A DNA stretch of 64,000 nt, taken from the NCBI RefSeq assembly GCF_016860525.1, contig NZ_BNEA01000015.1, forward strand, positions 4,278,001 through 4,342,000. The letters run 5' to 3'. Origin of the DNA: Streptomyces rubradiris (GTDB lineage Bacteria; Actinomycetota; Actinomycetes; Streptomycetales; Streptomycetaceae). A program made the position numbers and the translations under genes. Shown here one piece after another: positions 52,415 to 61,809 of this stretch. The stretch's first letter is position 1. Each line of letters starts with the position of its first letter. The notes under the pieces were generated by a model. It did no database searches and was not told the DNA's origin. It worked only from the letters and a program-made list of their open reading frames with translations.

Positions 52415-55400
52415 CTACGGCACCGCCGCGTCGATCGCCTTCACGATCCGCTTGTCCGAGACCGGGTACGCCGTGCCCAGCGCGTGGGCGAAGTAGCTGA
52501 CCCGCAGCTCCTCGATCATCCAGCGGATGTCCAGTACCTGCTGCGGCACCGGGCGGCCCTGGGGGAGCTGTTCCAGCAGCCAGGCGTACTCGTCCTGCAT
52601 CTCGTGCACCTTCTCCATGCGCGTGGTGTCCCGCTGCACGTTCGTCGGCATCTGCTGCAGGCGCCGGTCGGCGGCCACCAGATAGCGCATCAGGTCGGGC
52701 AGGCGCCGGATGCCCGCCCAGGTGACGAAGCCGGGCTTCACGAGGGCGTCCAGCTGCTTGCGGACGTCCGTCAGGTTGGCGAGCAGCGCGGGGCTGCGTA
52801 CGGCCTTCAGGCGCCGCTCACAGGCCTGCCAGGCGGCCAGCACCTGCTGCACCTGGGCGACCGTACGGACCGTGGTGTCCACGATCTCCGCGCGCACCTT
52901 GTCGTACAGCTTCCGGTACGACTCCTCGTCCCACACCGGGCCGCCGAAGTCCGCGATCAGCTTGTCCGCCGCCGCCATCGCGCAGTCGTCGAACAGGGCC
53001 TGGATCGAGCCGTGCGGATTCGCCGACAGGGCCAGCTTCTGCTGGTTCGTCAGCTTCTCGGACGCGAACTTCGCCGGGTTCACCGGGATGTTGCGCAGGA
53101 TCAGCCGGCGGGTGCCCTTCCACATGGCCTCCGCCTGCTCCGCCTCGGTGTCGAACAGCCGCACCGAGACCGTGTCGCCGTCGTCCACCAGCGCCGGGTA
53201 CGCCCGCACCGGCTGCCCGGCCCGGCGCGTCTCGAAGACCCGGTTGAGGGTGCCGATCGTCCAGTCGGTGAGGCCCTTGCGCTCCAGGGACTCGCCGCCC
53301 TCGCGGGACGCGGTCGCCGCCGCGGCCTGGGACAGGGCCTTGCGCGCCTTCGGCTTCAGCCGGAGCTTCAGCGCCTCAAGGTCCTTGTCCTCGGCGAGCG
53401 TGCGGCGCCGCTCGTCGACGATCCGGAAGGTGATCTTCAGATGGTCGGGGACCTTCGACCAGTCGAAGTCGTCCGCCTCGAAGGGCACGCCGACCATCCG
53501 CTTCAGCTCGCGGGCCATGGTGACGGTCAGCGGCTCCTGGAGGGGCACCGCCCGCTCCAGGAACGCCTTGGCGTAGTTCGGCGCCGGGACGTAGTTGCGG
53601 CGGATCGGCTTGGGCAGCGAGCGGATCAGCTCCGTCACCACCTCCTCGCGCAGGCCCGGGATCTGCCAGTCGAAGCCCTCGTCCGTGACCTGGTTGAGCA
53701 CCTGGAGCGGGATGTGCACCGTCACGCCGTCGGCGTCCGCGCCCGGCTCGAACTGGTAGGTGACCCGGAACTTCAGGTTGCCCTGGCGCCAGGTGTCCGG
53801 GTAGTCGGCCTTGGTGACCGCCTCCGCGGACTCCCGGATGAGCATCTCCCGCTCGAAGTCCAGGAAGTCGGGCTGCTCGTGCCGCTTGTGTTTCCACCAG
53901 GAGTCGAAGTGCGCGCCGGAAACGACGTGTTCGGGCACCCGCTGGTCGTAGAAGTCGAAGAGCGTGTCGTCGTCGACCACGATGTCCCGGCGCCGGGCGC
54001 GGTGTTCCAGCTCCTCCACCTCGCTGAGCAGCTTGCGGTTGTCGGCGAAGAACTTGTGGTGCGTGCGCCAGTCGCCCTCCACCAGGGCGTTGCGGATGAA
54101 CAGCTCGCGGGAGACCTCGGGGTCGATCCGGCCGTAGTTCACCTTCCGCTGGGCGACGATCGGTACGCCGTACAGCGTGACCTTCTCGTACGCCATCACG
54201 GCGGCCTGGTCCTTCTCCCAGTGCGGTTCGCTGTACGTCCGCTTCAGCAGGTGCCCGGCGAGGGGTTCGACCCACTCGGGCTCGATCTTCGCGTTGACCC
54301 GGGCCCAGAGCCTGGACGTCTCCACCAGCTCGGCGGACATCACGAACTTGGGCTGCTTCCGGAACAGCGCCGAGCCCGGGAAGATCGCGAACTTGGCGTT
54401 GCGGGCACCCAGGTACTCGTTCTTGTTGCCGTCCTTGACGTCCTTCATCCCGATGTGGGACAGCAGGCCGGCCAGGAGGGAGACATGGACCCGGTCGGCC
54501 GGAGCGTCCTCCTCGTTGAGGTGGATGCCCATCTGCTTGGCGACCGTGCGCAGCTGGGTGTAGATGTCCTGCCATTCGCGGATGCGCAGGAAGTTCAGGT
54601 ACTCCTGCTTGCACATCCGGCGGAAGGAGCTGGAGCCGCGCTCCTTCTGCTGTTCGCGGATGTAACGCCACAGGTTCAGATAGGCGAGGAAGTCGCTGGT
54701 CTCGTCCTTGAAGCGGGCGTGCTGCTGGTCGGCCTGGGCCTGCTTGTCGGCCGGGCGCTCGCGCGGGTCCTGGATGGACAGCGCGGCGGCGATCACCATG
54801 ACCTCGCGGACGCAGCCGTTCTTGTCGGCCTCCAGGACCATCCGGGCCAGCCGGGGGTCGACCGGCAGCTGGGCCAGTTTGCGGCCGGTGTCCGTGAGCC
54901 GCTTGCGGGGGTCCTTCTGGGCCGGGTCCAGCGCGCCCAGCTCCTGGAGCAGCTGCACGCCGTCGCGGATGTTGCGGTGGTCCGGCGGGTCGATGAAGGG
55001 GAACTTCTCGATGTCGCCGAGGCCGGCCGCGGTCATCTGGAGGATGACGGAGGCGAGGTTCGTCCGCAGGATCTCGGCGTCCGTGAACTCCGGGCGGGCG
55101 AGGAAGTCCTCCTCGGAGTACAGCCGGATGCAGATGCCGTCGGAGGTACGGCCGCAGCGGCCCTTGCGCTGGTTGGCGCTGGCCTGGGAGACCGGCTCGA
55201 TGGGCAGCCGCTGGACCTTGGTGCGGTGGCTGTAGCGGCTGATCCGGGCGAAGCCGGGGTCGATGACGTACTTGATGCCCGGGACGGTGAGGGAGGTCTC
55301 GGCGACGTTGGTGGCCAGAACGATCCTGCGCCCGGTGTGCGGCTGGAAGACGCGGTGCTGCTCGGCGTGGGACAGCCGGGCGTACAGCGGCAGGACCTCG

Positions 55401-56359
55401 GTGAATCTGTACTTCTTCTTCTCCAGCGCGTCCGCCGTGTCCCGGATCTCGCGCTCGCCGGAGAGGAAGACCAGGATGTCGCCCGGTCCCTCGGCCATCA
55501 GTTCCTCGACGGCGTCGGTGATGGCGGTGATCTGGTCGCGGTCGGCGTCCTCGGAGTCCTCCTCCAGCAGCGGCCGGTAGCGCACCTCCACCGGGTACGT
55601 CCGCCCGCTCACCTCGATGATCGGGGCGTCGCCGAAGTGCCGGGAGAAGCGCTCGGGGTCGATGGTCGCCGAGGTGATGACGACCTTCAGGTCCGGGCGC
55701 CTGGGCAGCAGCTGGGCAAGGTAGCCCAGCAGGAAGTCGATGTTGAGGGACCGCTCGTGGGCCTCGTCGATGATGATCGTGTCGTAGGCGCGCAGCTCGC
55801 GGTCGGTCTGGATCTCGGCGAGCAGGATGCCGTCCGTCATCAGCTTGACGAAGGTGGCGTCCGGGTTCACCTGGTCGGTGAAGCGGACCTTCCAGCCGAC
55901 GGCCTCGCCGAGCGGGGTCTTCAGCTCCTCCGCGACCCGCTCGGCGACCGTCCGGGCGGCGATCCGGCGCGGCTGGGTGTGCCCGATCATGCCGCGTACG
56001 CCCCGGCCCAGTTCCATGCAGATCTTGGGGATCTGCGTGGTCTTGCCGGAGCCGGTCTCACCGGCCACGATCACGACCTGGTGGTCGCGGATGGCGTCCG
56101 CGATCGCGTCCTTCTTCTGGCTGACCGGCAGCTGTTCGGGGTAGGTGACGGCCGGCACGCGCGAGCGGCGTTCGGCCATCCGCCGCGCGGCGCGGTCGAT
56201 CTCGGTCTCGATCTCGGTGAGGACGGCGGCGCGGGCCTCCGGCTTGCGGATCTTGCGCGCGCCCTCCAGCCGCCGCCCGAGCCGGTGCGCGTCGCGCAGC
56301 GACAGCTCGGTCAGACGGGGGGAGAGGGTGCCGAGGGCGGGGGCAGGATGCGTAGACAT
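52415..56359 (-). CDS. hrpA: ATP-dependent RNA helicase HrpA
   Basis: 1314 aa, full length for the DEAH-box HrpA family. Walker A GETGSGKTT (from residue 100), DEAH at 198-201, SAT motif VVITSATID, QRKGRCGR motif VI, then winged-helix/ratchet, OB and the long HrpA-specific C-terminal DUF3418 region (PVSDKRIVKAIDAAVP end). HrpA relatives remodel mRNA and rescue collided ribosomes in E. coli. The ATG is at 56359. It is convergent with nothing and lies immediately upstream of tRNA-Asp on the same strand. Long open frames on the opposite strand are shadows. Confidence 0.96.
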   Translation of the reverse strand: MSTHPAPALGTLSPRLTELSLRDAHRLGRRLEGARKIRKPEARAAVLTEIETEIDRAARRMAERRSRVPAVTYPEQLPVSQKKDAIADAIRDHQVVIVAGETGSGKTTQIPKICMELGRGVRGMIGHTQPRRIAARTVAERVAEELKTPLGEAVGWKVRFTDQVNPDATFVKLMTDGILLAEIQTDRELRAYDTIIIDEAHERSLNIDFLLGYLAQLLPRRPDLKVVITSATIDPERFSRHFGDAPIIEVSGRTYPVEVRYRPLLEEDSEDADRDQITAITDAVEELMAEGPGDILVFLSGEREIRDTADALEKKKYRFTEVLPLYARLSHAEQHRVFQPHTGRRIVLATNVAETSLTVPGIKYVIDPGFARISRYSHRTKVQRLPIEPVSQASANQRKGRCGRTSDGICIRLYSEEDFLARPEFTDAEILRTNLASVILQMTAAGLGDIEKFPFIDPPDHRNIRDGVQLLQELGALDPAQKDPRKRLTDTGRKLAQLPVDPRLARMVLEADKNGCVREVMVIAAALSIQDPRERPADKQAQADQQHARFKDETSDFLAYLNLWRYIREQQKERGSSSFRRMCKQEYLNFLRIREWQDIYTQLRTVAKQMGIHLNEEDAPADRVHVSLLAGLLSHIGMKDVKDGNKNEYLGARNAKFAIFPGSALFRKQPKFVMSAELVETSRLWARVNAKIEPEWVEPLAGHLLKRTYSEPHWEKDQAAVMAYEKVTLYGVPIVAQRKVNYGRIDPEVSRELFIRNALVEGDWRTHHKFFADNRKLLSEVEELEHRARRRDIVVDDDTLFDFYDQRVPEHVVSGAHFDSWWKHKRHEQPDFLDFEREMLIRESAEAVTKADYPDTWRQGNLKFRVTYQFEPGADADGVTVHIPLQVLNQVTDEGFDWQIPGLREEVVTELIRSLPKPIRRNYVPAPNYAKAFLERAVPLQEPLTVTMARELKRMVGVPFEADDFDWSKVPDHLKITFRIVDERRRTLAEDKDLEALKLRLKPKARKALSQAAAATASREGGESLERKGLTDWTIGTLNRVFETRRAGQPVRAYPALVDDGDTVSVRLFDTEAEQAEAMWKGTRRLILRNIPVNPAKFASEKLTNQQKLALSANPHGSIQALFDDCAMAAADKLIADFGGPVWDEESYRKLYDKVRAEIVDTTVRTVAQVQQVLAAWQACERRLKAVRSPALLANLTDVRKQLDALVKPGFVTWAGIRRLPDLMRYLVAADRRLQQMPTNVQRDTTRMEKVHEMQDEYAWLLEQLPQGRPVPQQVLDIRWMIEELRVSYFAHALGTAYPVSDKRIVKAIDAAVP

Positions 56360-56522
56360 ACGCGATCCAGGATCTCACCCGGGGCGAAAAACACGCGAAC
56401 GATTTGACGAGGGGCCGCTCCCGCGCCCCAAAGGGACGCGGGGAACTGCGCGACCAGCCACGATGCGCCCGCACCCGGCATCCGACAGGCACCCGTTACG
56501 GCGAGATGCCAAGGTGTTCAAT

Positions 56523-57554
56523 ATGCCCGATATGCAACGCTGGGTGGCGTTCCGGGAGTCCCCCTTCCTCCCCGCCACGGTCCTCGTCCTCATCCTCGCC
56601 GCCGCGGCCGGCCTTTTCGCCGGTTCGTACACGTACGCCATGGCCAACCCGACCCCGCACGGCATCCCTACGGCGGTCACCGGCCACTACGGCGACCCGG
56701 CCGCCCGGCGGTTCATCGACGGCATGGAGGAGGCGCTGGACGCCTCGATGCGGCTGCGCCCGTACGGCAGCCGGGACGATGCGGTACGGGCCGTGGACGA
56801 GCAGCGGGTGTTCGCGGTGCTGGACGTGCCCGCCGGCGGCCGGACGATCACCCTGGACGTGTCCGGGGCGTCCGGCGCGACGGTCGCCCAGGTGCTCGGG
56901 CAGGCGGCGCAGCAGGTCGGCGAGGCCACCGGGACCACCGTGGCGGTCCGTGACCTCAAGCCGTTGCAGCCGGGTGACCCGCGCGGGCTGGCCATCTTCT
57001 ACATCACCCTCGCCGCCGTGATCATCGGCTTCGTAGGCGCCATCCAGCTCAGCGTGCACGCGCGGGAGCTGAACCCGCTGGAGCGGATCGCCTACACCGT
57101 CGCCTACTCGGTGCTCGGCGGGTTCACGATCGCCGCGGTGGTCGACTGGTGGCTGGGCGCGGTGCGGCTGCCGTTCGTCGAGTCGTGGGCCATCCTCGCC
57201 TTCACGATGTTCACGTCCGGCATGGTGTTCACGATGTTCAACACCCTGTTCGGCCGGTGGGCCATGCTGCCGACCTGGGGCCTGATGGTGCTGCTGGGCA
57301 ACCCGTCGTCCGGCGGTGCCGTCTCCTGGCCGCTGCTGCCGTCCCTGCTCGGCACCATCGGCCGCTGGCTGCCGCCCGGCGCCTCGGTGAACGCCCAGCA
57401 CACCGCCGTGTACTTCCGCGGTCACCAGCACGCGTTCCCGTTCCTGGTGCTGGCGGGCTGGGCGGCGGTCTCCTGCGCGGTCTTCCTGATCTGGCGCCAC
57501 CGTCACCCGGGCGGGCGCCCGGTCGGGCCGGCCGCGGAGGAGAGCAGGGCTTAG
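56523..57554 (+). CDS. Multi-pass membrane protein, ABC-2/YhgE-like
   Basis: 343 aa. The first transmembrane helix (FLPATVLVLILAAAAGLFAGSYTYAM, residues ~16-42) is followed by an extracytoplasmic domain of ~130 residues (RRFIDGMEEALDASMRLRPYGSRDDAVRAVDEQRVFAVLDVPAGG). Five further helices follow (LAIFYITLAAVIIGFVGAIQL ... VLAGWAAVSCAVFLIWRHRHPG). This layout resembles ABC-2 permease-like/YhgE (phage infection protein-like) membrane proteins with no ATPase partner nearby. ATG 56523 has no strong ribosome site; ATG 56532 is possible. Its stop overlaps the convergent next gene by 4 nt. Confidence 0.75.
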   Translation: MPDMQRWVAFRESPFLPATVLVLILAAAAGLFAGSYTYAMANPTPHGIPTAVTGHYGDPAARRFIDGMEEALDASMRLRPYGSRDDAVRAVDEQRVFAVLDVPAGGRTITLDVSGASGATVAQVLGQAAQQVGEATGTTVAVRDLKPLQPGDPRGLAIFYITLAAVIIGFVGAIQLSVHARELNPLERIAYTVAYSVLGGFTIAAVVDWWLGAVRLPFVESWAILAFTMFTSGMVFTMFNTLFGRWAMLPTWGLMVLLGNPSSGGAVSWPLLPSLLGTIGRWLPPGASVNAQHTAVYFRGHQHAFPFLVLAGWAAVSCAVFLIWRHRHPGGRPVGPAAEESRA

Positions 57555-57871
57555 GAGACGCCTTGGGCGGGCGGGGCCGCCGGGGCGGCCTCGGGGTGCC
57601 TGCGGGCCGCGCCGTCGCCCAGCGCGATCGACCTGGCGGTGTTGGAGACGGCCTTGATGCCCAGGTAGGCCGTGGTCAGGCTGGTCACGGCGGTGAACGC
57701 GGCGGTGAGGATGCCGACGATCACGCCCTTGTCCCCGTCGAGCTGCCAGACGCCGACGATCGCGACCACGGCGATCGCGAGATTGCTGGCGATGACCGCG
57801 AACAGTCCGTACCGGGCCCGGACCTTCTCCAGGTCGGTGTCCCGCCCGGCTCTGTCCTCGTTCCGGCTCAT
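57551..57871 (-). CDS. Small membrane protein, 106 aa
   Basis: Two transmembrane helices (RYGLFAVIASNLAIAVVAIVGVWQL and GVIVGILTAAFTAVTSLTTAYLGIKAVSN) lie between a charged head and a Pro/Ala-rich tail. ATG 57871 is chosen over 57895 because GGGGGAGAG lies just before it. It is convergent with the upstream membrane gene, sharing 4 nt at the stops. The function is unknown. Confidence 0.75.
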   Translation of the reverse strand: MSRNEDRAGRDTDLEKVRARYGLFAVIASNLAIAVVAIVGVWQLDGDKGVIVGILTAAFTAVTSLTTAYLGIKAVSNTARSIALGDGAARRHPEAAPAAPPAQGVS

Positions 57872-57972
57872 GTTCTCTCCCCCGTTCCCGCGCACCCCGC
57901 GCGACGAGGCCGAACGTAGTGCCGGGGCGGGCGCGGTGCCAAGCGGTCACGGCGGGACAGGGCCGGCCCGGG

Positions 57973-58668
57973 TCAGGGCCTCCCGGGCGGCCGGTGCCCG
58001 TCCGCGCCGCTGTCCAGGAGGGCGGCGACGGCCCGGGGCGACCAGTGGCCGTCTGCGCCGGGGCAGGAGGCGACGTAGGAGGCGACCGCCTCGGTGTCCC
58101 ACGCCCCGGCGGAGAGCAGGCCCGCGGCCAGGAAGCGGACGTAGGCGGCGGAGGGGGCGACCCACGGGACGTCGTTCATCCCCCATGGCGCGGTGAACGT
58201 GAGCACGGGCAGACCGTTCACCTGACCGGCGCAGACGAGGGTCTCGTAGCGTCCGTCGCCGAGGACGGAGCGCCCGCGCGTGAGGACCTCCGCCAGGTCC
58301 AGGTCCCCGGCCGGCCGCCGGTACATCTCCTGTGCCGCGATGTCGGCGAACTGCCCGCTCGTCACCAGGTGCGCGCGGGCCAGCACCCGCCCGTCCGCGT
58401 CCGGGTCGTAGAAGGCGCGCCCACCACCCCAGACGGCTGATTCGGTGGCGAAGTACAGCGCACCGGTCAGCTCCACCGGGATCGACCGGGCCGGCATGGC
58501 GGGGTCGCGGCACCCCGGGTAGTCCCGGCCCGCACCGGGCGGACGCCCGCCCTTGATGTAGGCGGCGAGCCGGTCCAGGTGGGTGTTGGAGCCGTACGAG
58601 GTGTACCAGACCCGCTCGGGATACCGGTCGAGCGGCAGCGTGGGGTCGATGCTCGGTAAGGCCTTCAC
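57973..58668 (-). CDS. Gamma-glutamylcyclotransferase-like (YGSN motif) protein
   Basis: 231 aa. The opening ERVWYTSYGSNTHLDRLAAYIKGG carries the YGSN signature of the GGCT fold, and the interior (VELTGALYFATESAVWGGGRAFYDPD) fits that fold's substrate pocket. Streptomyces members are often labelled 'histone deacetylase', which nothing in this sequence supports. Substrate unknown. The GTG is 58668. It lies downstream of the tRNA Glu-Asp-Phe cluster, separated by a strong hairpin. Confidence 0.7.
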   Translation of the reverse strand: MKALPSIDPTLPLDRYPERVWYTSYGSNTHLDRLAAYIKGGRPPGAGRDYPGCRDPAMPARSIPVELTGALYFATESAVWGGGRAFYDPDADGRVLARAHLVTSGQFADIAAQEMYRRPAGDLDLAEVLTRGRSVLGDGRYETLVCAGQVNGLPVLTFTAPWGMNDVPWVAPSAAYVRFLAAGLLSAGAWDTEAVASYVASCPGADGHWSPRAVAALLDSGADGHRPPGRP

Positions 58669-58727
58669 CGTGGCGGCTCCGTGGGCGTACCGGGGGCTTG
58701 GCGGGTGGCGGGCATGGCGGGTACGAA

Positions 58728-58759
58728 AGAGCCCCTCTCCGCGAACGGAGAGGGGCTCT
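58728..58759 (-). terminator. Terminator of the tRNA Glu-Asp-Phe cluster
   Basis: A 14-bp perfect stem (58728-58741 with 58746-58759) with a CGAA loop lies 19 nt past tRNA-Phe on the minus strand. Confidence 0.85.
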
Positions 58760-58778
58760 GCCCTGGTCAGGGCGGTTG

Positions 58779-58852
58779 TGGCTGGGGCCGGGGTCGAACC
58801 GGCGACCTTCCGCTTTTCAGGCGGACGCTCGTACCAACTGAGCTACCCAGCC
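58779..58852 (-). tRNA. tRNA-Phe(GAA)
   Basis: 74 nt. Acceptor GGCTGGG/CCCAGCC carries discriminator A. The loop CTGAAAA gives GAA; T-loop GTTCGACCC. CCA is not encoded. It is last in the minus-strand cluster Glu-Asp-Phe. Confidence 0.95.
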
Positions 58853-58857
58853 ACGGT

Positions 58858-58871
58858 GTTTCACGTGAAAC
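58858..58871. promoter_or_regulatory. parS centromere site
   Basis: GTTTCACGTGAAAC is a perfect 14-bp palindrome, exactly the Streptomyces parS consensus, and the symmetry extends to TGTTTCACGTGAAACA. It sits in the 24-nt spacer between tRNA-Phe and tRNA-Asp. ParB loads here to organise the origin region for segregation. I found no second perfect copy in this window. Confidence 0.92.
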
Positions 58872-58876
58872 ACCAG

Positions 58877-58951
58877 CGGTCCTGACGGGATTTGAACCCG
58901 CGGCCTCCACCTTGACAGGGTGGCGAGCACTCCAAACTGCTCCACAGGACC
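58877..58951 (-). tRNA. tRNA-Asp(GTC), copy 2
   Basis: 75 nt, the same sequence as the copy at 52247-52321. Acceptor GGTCCTG/CAGGACC, anticodon GTC. It is the middle gene of the cluster. Confidence 0.95.
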
Positions 58952-58987
58952 AAGCGTGCATGCAACAGTGTCGCACACGGTAATGCG

Positions 58988-59060
58988 TGCCCCCAACGGG
59001 ATTCGAACCCGTGCTACCGCCTTGAAAGGGCGGCGTCCTAGGCCGCTAGACGATGAGGGC
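58988..59060 (-). tRNA. tRNA-Glu(TTC)
   Basis: 73 nt. Acceptor GCCCTCA/TGGGGGC has one T.G pair; discriminator A. The loop CTTTCAA gives TTC; T-loop GTTCGAATC. It is first in the minus-strand cluster. Confidence 0.95.
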
Positions 59061-59141
59061 TATCGGCCCGCCTGGGCGCTTCTCAGCGCGTCGGGGACGT
59101 GAGAAGCATATGGGATGGCGAGGGGTATCGCCAAAACGGGT

Positions 59142-60662
59142 TTACGGAGAGGCGCTGGGAGGGGTGGCGGAAGGGGAGTCCGAGGGGGCGGTGGCGCCGG
59201 GCTGGTTCTCGTCCACCAGATGGCGGCTGACCTCGGCCGTCGTCAGGCCCAGTCCCCCGAGTTCGATCGCGTCCCAGGCCTGGAGCCGGCGGCTGTCCCG
59301 GTCGAAGTAGAGGATCGAGGCCTGGATCGGGGCGGGGTGCTCGCGCTCCACCGCCCGCAGCCCGCTGCCGCCGGTGGAGCCTTCCCTCCGCAGCCGGGTG
59401 CCGTACGGCAGCATCTGGGTCCCCTCGTGGTGCAGGTGCCCGCAGAGCACCAGCGGCACCTGGCCGTCGGTCTCCTTGGCGGCCGTCGGCTCGTGCGCCA
59501 CCGCCACGTCCACCGGGGTCCCGGCCGCCTGCTGGTCGCGCAGGGCGCTGGCCAGCCGGGCGCCCGCCAGCCGCTCGGCCGCCTCGCCGCCGGGCACCGC
59601 CGAGCGGTCGGGGGTGAACTGCGGGTCCCCGATGCCCGCGAACCGCAGGCCCCCCACCGTCACGGCCCGGCCGTCGTCCAGCACGCGCACGTTCCGCATC
59701 CGCTCCAGGTAGCGCTGGGTGGTCCGGGAATCGTGGTTGCCGCGCACCCACACGTACGGCACGCCCAGGTCCCGGATCGGGTCCAGGAAGCCGTTCTCCG
59801 CCGCCGAGCCGTGATCCATCGTGTCCCCGGAGTCCACGATCACGTTCACCTGGTACTGCTTCACCAGCGAGCCGATGATCTTCCAGCTCGCCGGGTTGAG
59901 ATGGATGTCCGACACGTGCAGAACGCGGATGGTGGTCGGGTCGGGGCGGTAGGCCGGGAGGGTGGACGTGGCGTCGTACAGCTTCGTCACGTTCGTCACC
60001 AGGCGCGCCAGCTCGTGCTGGTAGACGTCGAACTCCGTGACGATGCTGCGGGCGTTGCCGACCACGGACGGCGCCGAGGCCAGCAGCCCGGAGAACCTCG
60101 GCTCCAGGACCGACTTCGGGTTCCAGGTGGCGTACGCCGACGCGCCCGAGGCGGCCAGCAGCGCCAGGGCCAGCCCGCCGGCCGCCAGGGCCCGGCGCGG
60201 GCGGCGGTAGACGGCGAGACCGAGGGCGGTGGCCCCGAGGACCACGGCGACGCAGGAGCGTACGGCCAGGTCCCGGGTGCCGTGCTCGACGTCCCGGACG
60301 ATCTCGTCCTGGAGCCCGGAGATCCGCTCCGGGTGGTCGACCAGGGCCTGGGAGCGCGGTGGGTCCAGCCGGTCCACGTCCACGTCCAGGCGGACCGGGG
60401 CCGCATGGCTGTCCAGGGAGAGCGAGCCCAGCGGGGACACGTCGATCCTCGTGCCGCCGGTGAGGGAGGGCCGCAGCGCCATCGTCGTGTCCACCGGGCC
60501 GACCGGGACCCGGACGGCGCCGACGACGAGCAGGCCCAGCCAGGCACCGGCCAGCACGACGGCGGCCATGCCGAGGACGCGCGCCCAGGGGCGGGGACGC
60601 GCGGCGAGTTCGAGACGGGGGAGCGGTCGGGGGCGGGCGCGGGGCGGGGTCCGGTTCGGCAT
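59142..60662 (-). CDS. Membrane-anchored metallophosphoesterase
   Basis: 506 aa. Two transmembrane helices (residues ~28-50 and ~155-200, the latter possibly two) surround an extracytoplasmic insert. Then comes a calcineurin-like phosphoesterase domain with the full metal set: VLHVSDIHLN (D, H), IVDSGDTMDHG (GD), WVRGNHDS (GNHD), AVAHEP and VLCGHLHHEG (GHxH). The catalytic part lies after the last helix. The C-terminus is a Ser/Pro-rich tail. The substrate is unknown. Start at 60662; divergent from the small zincin gene. Confidence 0.9.
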   Translation of the reverse strand: MPNRTPPRARPRPLPRLELAARPRPWARVLGMAAVVLAGAWLGLLVVGAVRVPVGPVDTTMALRPSLTGGTRIDVSPLGSLSLDSHAAPVRLDVDVDRLDPPRSQALVDHPERISGLQDEIVRDVEHGTRDLAVRSCVAVVLGATALGLAVYRRPRRALAAGGLALALLAASGASAYATWNPKSVLEPRFSGLLASAPSVVGNARSIVTEFDVYQHELARLVTNVTKLYDATSTLPAYRPDPTTIRVLHVSDIHLNPASWKIIGSLVKQYQVNVIVDSGDTMDHGSAAENGFLDPIRDLGVPYVWVRGNHDSRTTQRYLERMRNVRVLDDGRAVTVGGLRFAGIGDPQFTPDRSAVPGGEAAERLAGARLASALRDQQAAGTPVDVAVAHEPTAAKETDGQVPLVLCGHLHHEGTQMLPYGTRLRREGSTGGSGLRAVEREHPAPIQASILYFDRDSRRLQAWDAIELGGLGLTTAEVSRHLVDENQPGATAPSDSPSATPPSASP

Positions 60663-60755
60663 GCTGCTCGGGGCTGCGACGGGGACGCGGGCTATTGATG
60701 CCGTATTCCCACGTCAAGGGCTGGATATGCGGCGTGGTTCCCGGACAATGGCCGT

Positions 60756-61106
60756 GTGCTGGAGATGACGCGCGAGGAGTTCGAGGAACTGGTCGCCGAG
60801 GCGCTGGACCGGATCCCGCCGGAGCTGACGCGGCTGATGGACAACGTCGCGGTGTTCGTGGAGGACGAACCGCCCGCCGACGATCCCGAGCTGCTCGGGC
60901 TCTACGAGGGGACACCGCTGACCGAGCGCGGCGAGTGGTACGCGGGTGTCCTGCCGGACCGGATCACCGTCTACCGCGGGCCGACGCTCAGGATGTGCGA
61001 CAGCCGCGAGGACGTGATCGCGGAGACCGAGGTGACGGTGGTGCACGAGATCGCCCACCACTTCGGCATCGACGACGACCGGCTGCACGCCCTCGGGTAC
61101 GGCTGA
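60756..61106 (+). CDS. Zincin-like metallopeptidase family protein (DUF1025 type)
   Basis: 116 aa. MTREEFEELVAEALDRIPPELTRLMDNVAVFVEDEPP is the family head. The catalytic HExxH motif is HEIAHHFGIDDDRLHALG, with the downstream Asp typical of this small zincin family. No signal peptide is seen, so it is intracellular. The physiological substrate is unknown. GTG 60756, GTG 60754 in another frame and ATG 60765 are all close; 60756 or 60765 keeps the frame. Confidence 0.9.
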   Translation: MLEMTREEFEELVAEALDRIPPELTRLMDNVAVFVEDEPPADDPELLGLYEGTPLTERGEWYAGVLPDRITVYRGPTLRMCDSREDVIAETEVTVVHEIAHHFGIDDDRLHALGYG

Positions 61107-61263
61107 GCCGCGCGCCGCGCCGTGCGACCGACGGGAGCGCGGGGCGCCCGGGTGAACGTGGGGCGGCGGGTGCCGCCGTGCGCCCGGGGCGTGCGCGTGT
61201 CCTCTTGCGGGCGGCGGGAGTTGGGGAGGTTGACTTTCGTCCCCGCCCCCGGAGGTGGCCGCC

Positions 61264-61809
61264 GTGCGCCCCTTGTCCGTACCCGTCCGTCTGGCCGCCA
61301 CGGCACTGGCCGTCACCGCCGCCGCCGGCTGTGTGAACGTGGGCGACGGCGCGGGCCGGGCCCGCCCCTCCCACTCGGCGGGACAGCCCGCCGGCGAGGT
61401 ACCCGACGGCGGCCCGGCACAAGGCGTGGGCGGACCCGTGGAGGCGGGCGGGACCGGCGGCGGCGAACACGGCCACGGCGGCAGGGCGAAGCCGGGGGAG
61501 TCCGGCCCGGCGGCGCCCGTACCGTCGGGCGAGGGCAGCGCCTCGGGCGCACCGCGGAAGCCGGGCAAGCCGGGGAAGCACGGCGAGCCGGAGGAGCCGG
61601 ACGAGACCGAGGCGCCCGGCGGCCCGGCGCCCACCAAGGCGCCGCCCACGCCCCCGGCCGGCTCCGCCCCGCCCGTACCGCCGGCCACCACGGAGCCGCC
61701 GCCCGCCACGGAGCCGCCGTCGGCCGAGCCGTCCTCGTCGGCGCACGAGGAGACCGGGCCGCAGCTGGTCCAGCGGGAACCGGCGCCCGCGGCGGGCGTG
61801 GCGGTGTGA
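61264..61809 (+). CDS. Pro/Gly-rich lipoprotein
   Basis: 181 aa. The signal peptide (VRPLSVPVRLAATALAVTAAAGC) has a lipobox at Cys ~23. The rest is disordered, rich in Gly, Pro, Glu and Lys (APRKPGKPGKHGEPEEPDETEAPGGPAP, PATTEPPPATEPPSAEPSSS), like a wall-spanning spacer without a folded domain. GTG 61264 is preferred over GTG 61255 because GGAGGTGG lies 5 nt before it. The function is unknown. Confidence 0.75.
   Translation: MRPLSVPVRLAATALAVTAAAGCVNVGDGAGRARPSHSAGQPAGEVPDGGPAQGVGGPVEAGGTGGGEHGHGGRAKPGESGPAAPVPSGEGSASGAPRKPGKPGKHGEPEEPDETEAPGGPAPTKAPPTPPAGSAPPVPPATTEPPPATEPPSAEPSSSAHEETGPQLVQREPAPAAGVAV

Noticed and set aside
52484..56407. 1307-aa open frame on the + strand
   Set aside because: Shadow of hrpA; amino-acid content is typical of antisense high-G+C frames.
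57973..58668. Histone deacetylase
   Set aside because: No deacetylase metal site is visible; the YGSN motif points to the gamma-glutamylcyclotransferase fold.
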